Assembly (NCBI GenBank): GCA_937928555.1
Contig: CALFWR010000062.1
Span: 1-57,346, forward strand
Direction of reading: 5' to 3'
Length of the DNA: 57,346 nucleotides
DNA from: an uncultured Pirellulaceae bacterium
GTDB lineage: Bacteria > Planctomycetota > Planctomycetia > Pirellulales > Pirellulaceae
How positions within the stretch are numbered: the stretch's first letter is position 1; each line of letters opens with the position of its first letter. Below the pieces are notes generated by a model. It worked only from the letters and a program-made list of their open reading frames with translations. It was not told the origin of the DNA and did no database searches. The position numbers were made by a program, and so were the translations under genes. This document shows, piece after piece, positions 53,358-57,346 of the stretch.

Positions 53358-56300
53358 ATGAAGTTCCTCATTCCACTTGTCCTTTTGCTGTGCGCGGTGA
53401 TCGTCTGGATGTGCTGGGAGCCAGCCACGGAAGTGTCGCCATCGGAAGCGTCGCCATCGGAGACCGCTTCGTTGGACCCGGTCGCCAAGACGGCGGCGGT
53501 GCCTTTTGATGCCATGCCCGACGGCTATGCGGCGATCAATGAATCGTCCGGCGTTTTCGCCCGCCCGCTTGCCTCCGGCGGTGCGGCGGCAGGATCGACG
53601 CTATTTGAAATCGTTGATCAAAGCGGGGTCACGTTCTCAAACGACGCCTCCCCAAAGCAGGACACAAACTGCCTCGAAACCGGTTCCGGACTGGCAATCG
53701 GAGACTTTGACAACGACGGCCTGAACGATATCTACTTTGTCGGAGCCGACGTCAGCAATCGGCTTTACCGAAACCTTGGCGACATGAAATTCGAGGACGT
53801 CACCGAATCCGCCGGCGTTAGCGGGATGGTCGATGGGCAACATCCCAACGGTTCAGGTGCGACGTTTGCGGACGTGGACAACGATGGTTACCTGGATTTG
53901 TTCGTGTGCAACATGGCCGGTCCAACGCAGTTGTTCATGAATCAGGGCGATGGAACATTTCTTGAACAGGCACAGCAGCGGGGAGTGGCTTATTTTGGCG
54001 CGGGTAAAATTGGCGCGTTTTGCGATTACGATCGGGACGGCGACTTGGACATGTACCTGCTGACTTACCAGGACGAACCGGTCTTGGGAAAACCGAAGGT
54101 GACTCCATCGGAGTACTTTGAGTTGCTTTACGGCAAAGTCGTTCGCGCCGGCGAGCTGGATTTGTTTTTCCGCAACAACGGCGACGGCACGTTTGAGGAC
54201 TACAGTAGCCAGGCGGGCATCAATGGCTTTGACAAAGGACTGGCGGTTCAGTGGCTGGACTACGACGGAGACGGTTGGCAGGACATCTACGTGACAAGCG
54301 ACTTCCAGCCAGCGGACCATCTTTACCGGAACATGGGCAATGGGCGATTCGAAGACGTGCTCCCAAAGGCGGTCACCAGGACGCCATGGTTTTCGATGGG
54401 CGCCGATTCGGGTGACCTTAACGGGGACGGCATGGAAGACCTGATCGTGGTCGACATGGCAGGCAGCTCGCATTTCAAACAGAAAGTTGACATGGGCGAA
54501 ATGCAGAATTCCAGCTGGTTTCTTTCTGCCGGAAGTCCTCGTCAGGCGATGAAAAACTGTGTGTTCGTCAACTCGGGAACGGAATCCTTTTTTGAAGTCG
54601 CGGGCCAGACGGGACTGGGATCGACGGACTGGACTTGGGCGGTTCGCATCGTGGACATGGACAACGACGGGCAGCAGGATGTGTTTATGACCAACGGCCA
54701 CGCGCGGGATTCCATGAACAGCGATTTGTTGGCCAAGAACCGGGGGCTGACACCGGCCGACGCGGGTTATCAACCGCTGCCGGCTAGAAAAGAAAAAAAC
54801 AGGGCGTTTCAGAATCGGGGCAAACTGGACTTTGTCGATGTCAGCGCCCAGTGGGGGCTGGATAAACTCGGCATCAGCCACGGGGCTGCATTCTCGGACC
54901 TTGATAACGACGGCGATCGCGACCTGGTGATCAGCAACTACTACGAAACCGCGTTGGTTTACCGAAACAACACCTCGGAAAACGCAGCGGTTACGTTTGA
55001 GTTTCGCTGCCACGAAAATAACTACTACGGCGTCGGCACCAAAGTTGAAATTGTGCAGGGCGAGAACCGTCAATCGGCGACGATGCAGCCGACGCGGGGT
55101 TACATCTCGTCCGATGCGCCGCAGCTTCATTTTGGAGTCAAAGACACGACGATCGATATGGTCAAAGTGCACTGGCCCGACGGAACCAGTCAGCAGTACT
55201 CCGATTTCCAGCCAAATCAACTTTATCGGATTGTCGAATTAAAGGACCGCGACCGGGCCGTGGTCGCGAGCAAACCCAAGCCACAGTTTGTGGAGAATTC
55301 TTCCAGGCGTGGCGCGAACTTCGTCCACAAAGAGCGAAAATTTGACGACTATCTTCGCGAGGAACTACTGCCCTATCAGCTTTCGCAGCTTGGCGGCGGC
55401 GTGGCCTGGGGTGACGTCAATGGTGATCAGCGACCGGATCTTTTTTGCGGTGGTGCCGCCGGGCAACCGGGGGCCTTGTTTGTGAACACAACCACCGGGC
55501 GATTCAAAAAAACCAAAGGGCCGTGGGATCGTCACGGCGTATTTGAAGACATGGGCGTGCTGTTTTTTGATGCCGATGGAGACGGCGACGAGGATCTTTA
55601 TGTGGCCAGCGGGTCCAATGAGTGCAAGCCAGGCGACAAGATGTTGATTGACAGACTGTACATCAACGAAGGTCAGCTTCAGTTTTCACTTGCTCCACTG
55701 GGAACGCTTCCGGAGATTTTTAACAGTGGCAGCACGGTGGCCGCAGCTGACTTTGATCGCGACGGCGACCTTGATCTGTTCGTCGGCTCGCGCTCGGTTC
55801 CGGGATCGTATCCGATCACGCCCGAAAGTACTTTGCTGGAGAATCGCGGCGGGAAATTCGTGGACGTTACCAACGAGGTTGCCAAAGGCTTGCAAAAAGC
55901 CGGGCTGATCAATTCGGCGATCTGGTCTGACTTTGACAGTGATGGCTGGATCGACCTGATCATTGCGGCGGAATGGTCGCCGGTGACTGTCTTTCGCAAC
56001 GAGGAAGGCACCTTGGTCAATCGCACCAAAGCACTGGGGCTCGATGGCGTGACGGGCTGGTGGCGTGGCATCGAGCGGGGCGATTTCGATGACGACGGAG
56101 ACCTGGATTACATCGTCACCAATCAGGGAACCAACACAAAATACCACACCGATACCAAGCACCCTCATCGGCTCTACTACGGAGACTTTGATTCCAATGG
56201 GTCGTTGGATTTGGTCGAAGCGGAATTTGAAGGCGACACCGAGTTTCCGGTTCGGGGGCGGAGTTGCAGTTCACATTGCATGCCTTTTATTGCTGAAAAG

Positions 56301-57017
56301 TTCGAGACGTTTGAAGGTTTCGCGTTGGCGTCGTTGACGGATATCTATGAAACGACAATCCATGAAAAGGAGTACCTCGAAGTCACCGAATTGCGGACTT
56401 CGATCCTTTGGAACGAGGGAGAGAAATTCCGCGTTGAGCCAATGGGCAGTCAGGTTCAGTTGAGCCCCACTTTTTCGGCGGCATCGGCGGATTTCGATCT
56501 CGATGGTATCAACGATGTCTTTTTCGCGAACAACTTTTTCGCATCCCAGCCAGAGACCGGCTACATGGACGGCAGCATGAGTTTGCTTGTTCAAGGCCGG
56601 CCCGATGGAAAGTTCCAATCAGTTTGGCCGGACAAAAGCGGCGTCAGTATCCAAAAAGCTTCCTACGCTGCTGCGGTTGCCGATTTTGATCGCGATGGTG
56701 ACGTCGATATTGCGGTTGGCGTCAACAATGGAAAACTGAGGCTGCTGGAGAACCAGAACGAGGGCGTCCAGTCGGTTCGATTGGAACTTCCGGCAAACAG
56801 CATTGGCATGCAGTTGATCCTCAAAGGTCCAGATTTTCAACGGCGGATCGAAGTCGGCGGCAACAGCGGTTACCTTGCCCAGTCCTGGTCTCGTGAAATC
56901 CTGATTTCGGCGGCGCTTGCCGAGAAGGTCGATGAACTGGAGGTCTTGCGTCCGGGCAAGGAGCCCGCGACGCTCAAGTTCGAGGTTGAGGATGGCCGAT
57001 TCGCCATCGCACCCTAA
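53358..57017 (+). CDS. Large secreted FG-GAP/VCBS repeat protein with ASPIC/UnbV domain
   Basis: A 1219-residue exported or membrane-anchored protein (hydrophobic N-terminus 'MKFLIPLVLLLCAVIVWMC'). Many calcium-binding FG-GAP/VCBS repeats are visible, for example 'IGDFDNDGLNDIYFVG', 'FADVDNDGYLDLFVCN' and 'AAADFDRDGDLDLFVGS', arranged as beta-propellers in two halves. Between them, about residues 540-625, is an ASPIC/UnbV domain with 'HWPDGTSQQY'. Related proteins are abundant in planctomycetes and are thought to act at the cell surface; the exact role is unknown. ATG 53358 is chosen because it opens the signal segment. The encoding gene stands alone after the tsf terminator. Confidence 0.9.
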   Translation: MKFLIPLVLLLCAVIVWMCWEPATEVSPSEASPSETASLDPVAKTAAVPFDAMPDGYAAINESSGVFARPLASGGAAAGSTLFEIVDQSGVTFSNDASPKQDTNCLETGSGLAIGDFDNDGLNDIYFVGADVSNRLYRNLGDMKFEDVTESAGVSGMVDGQHPNGSGATFADVDNDGYLDLFVCNMAGPTQLFMNQGDGTFLEQAQQRGVAYFGAGKIGAFCDYDRDGDLDMYLLTYQDEPVLGKPKVTPSEYFELLYGKVVRAGELDLFFRNNGDGTFEDYSSQAGINGFDKGLAVQWLDYDGDGWQDIYVTSDFQPADHLYRNMGNGRFEDVLPKAVTRTPWFSMGADSGDLNGDGMEDLIVVDMAGSSHFKQKVDMGEMQNSSWFLSAGSPRQAMKNCVFVNSGTESFFEVAGQTGLGSTDWTWAVRIVDMDNDGQQDVFMTNGHARDSMNSDLLAKNRGLTPADAGYQPLPARKEKNRAFQNRGKLDFVDVSAQWGLDKLGISHGAAFSDLDNDGDRDLVISNYYETALVYRNNTSENAAVTFEFRCHENNYYGVGTKVEIVQGENRQSATMQPTRGYISSDAPQLHFGVKDTTIDMVKVHWPDGTSQQYSDFQPNQLYRIVELKDRDRAVVASKPKPQFVENSSRRGANFVHKERKFDDYLREELLPYQLSQLGGGVAWGDVNGDQRPDLFCGGAAGQPGALFVNTTTGRFKKTKGPWDRHGVFEDMGVLFFDADGDGDEDLYVASGSNECKPGDKMLIDRLYINEGQLQFSLAPLGTLPEIFNSGSTVAAADFDRDGDLDLFVGSRSVPGSYPITPESTLLENRGGKFVDVTNEVAKGLQKAGLINSAIWSDFDSDGWIDLIIAAEWSPVTVFRNEEGTLVNRTKALGLDGVTGWWRGIERGDFDDDGDLDYIVTNQGTNTKYHTDTKHPHRLYYGDFDSNGSLDLVEAEFEGDTEFPVRGRSCSSHCMPFIAEKFETFEGFALASLTDIYETTIHEKEYLEVTELRTSILWNEGEKFRVEPMGSQVQLSPTFSAASADFDLDGINDVFFANNFFASQPETGYMDGSMSLLVQGRPDGKFQSVWPDKSGVSIQKASYAAAVADFDRDGDVDIAVGVNNGKLRLLENQNEGVQSVRLELPANSIGMQLILKGPDFQRRIEVGGNSGYLAQSWSREILISAALAEKVDELEVLRPGKEPATLKFEVEDGRFAIAP

Positions 57018-57168
57018 CTAATCAACAGCGATGATCGTGTTGGTTTTGTGGGCTGGCTGCGTTGCTGCGCCGAAAATGGCTGATCGTTCGGTAGCTACCA
57101 AATCGGCCATGAAAAAAGATGGTCTTTCCCCGAATTTTAAGGGTGAGCAGGAAGCCGTAGTGCTTTGT

Positions 57169-57276
57169 CACAGCTCAATTTTAGGATAAGCCGTTTTGGC
57201 GATAGCCACGGTTGAAGCTGCGAAAACCGTGGCTATCGCCAAAACGGTTAAAATTGCCAACCCTAATTGGACAGCG
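57169..57276 (+). repeat. Palindromic intergenic element, copy 2
   Basis: The core is a perfect inverted repeat of 23 bases: 57191-57213 pairs with 57225-57247 across an eleven-base spacer. Outer parts (cagctcaattttagg on the left, ccctaattggacag on the right) match copy 1 at 49922-50036. No coding frame is present. The rest of 57018-57346 shows no gene. Confidence 0.82.
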
Positions 57277-57346
57277 CCAGTTTGTTGATTGTCATTGTAA
57301 AAACTGGGGTTTATTTGCTTTTTGAAAACGACGATCCTCCGTGTGA

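Noticed and set aside
53853..55220. 455-residue open frame antisense to the FG-GAP protein gene
   Set aside because: Repetitive Asp-rich coding sequence gives long Val/Ile/His-rich antisense frames; no motif or start signal supports it.

Overview
The window looks like chromosomal DNA from a planctomycete, probably a Pirellulales/Rhodopirellula relative. This is an inference from several features: a PEP-CTERM protein, a giant FG-GAP/ASPIC-UnbV protein, a CHASE2 sensor, a secretin with many N-domains beside a FliG-like protein, a small lipoprotein ending in THGGVI, a mitochondrial-type EF-G, and many short inverted-repeat elements between genes. No rRNA, tRNA, CRISPR array or intact transposase gene was seen.

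Layout. 1-9.9 kb: a plus-strand operon with overlapping genes (CHASE2 sensor, duplicated CapC-like membrane protein, unknown membrane-anchored protein, hydrolase-like protein). A short inverted-repeat (MITE-like) element cuts it off at both ends. 10-16.6 kb: housekeeping genes (uxaC, M42 aminopeptidase, lipoprotein peptidyl-prolyl isomerase, PSP1/RicT-like protein, purQ, small lipoprotein) with more MITEs between them. 17-22.4 kb: a secretin operon (secretin, lipoprotein, FliG-like protein) preceded by a structured leader. 22.6-29.7 kb: minus-strand genes for a beta-propeller/aldose-epimerase fusion, an IS3-type transposase remnant, an M48 protease, an endonuclease/exonuclease/phosphatase-fold lipoprotein and EF-G.

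30.1-45.0 kb: the most interesting block. It is a tight minus-strand biosynthetic operon transcribed in the order MIO-type ammonia-lyase, acyl-AMP ligase with fused carrier protein, 2598-residue type I polyketide synthase, and two paralogous flavin-dependent halogenase-like enzymes. The sequence fits a route in which phenylalanine is deaminated to cinnamate, activated and loaded on a carrier, extended by malonyl units that are ketoreduced and dehydrated but not enoyl-reduced, and then oxidised or halogenated. That predicts an aryl-polyene-like product. The second half of the synthase is a degenerate KS-AT pair with Ser in place of the catalytic Cys and no AT nucleophile.

45.2-57.3 kb: an RND efflux pump with its adaptor, a PEP-CTERM/P-domain protein, rpsB and tsf with terminators, and a large FG-GAP/ASPIC-UnbV protein. 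Two repeat families punctuate the window: eight copies of an approximately 185-bp MITE-like element in two subfamilies sharing termini, and two copies of an approximately 110-bp palindromic element.
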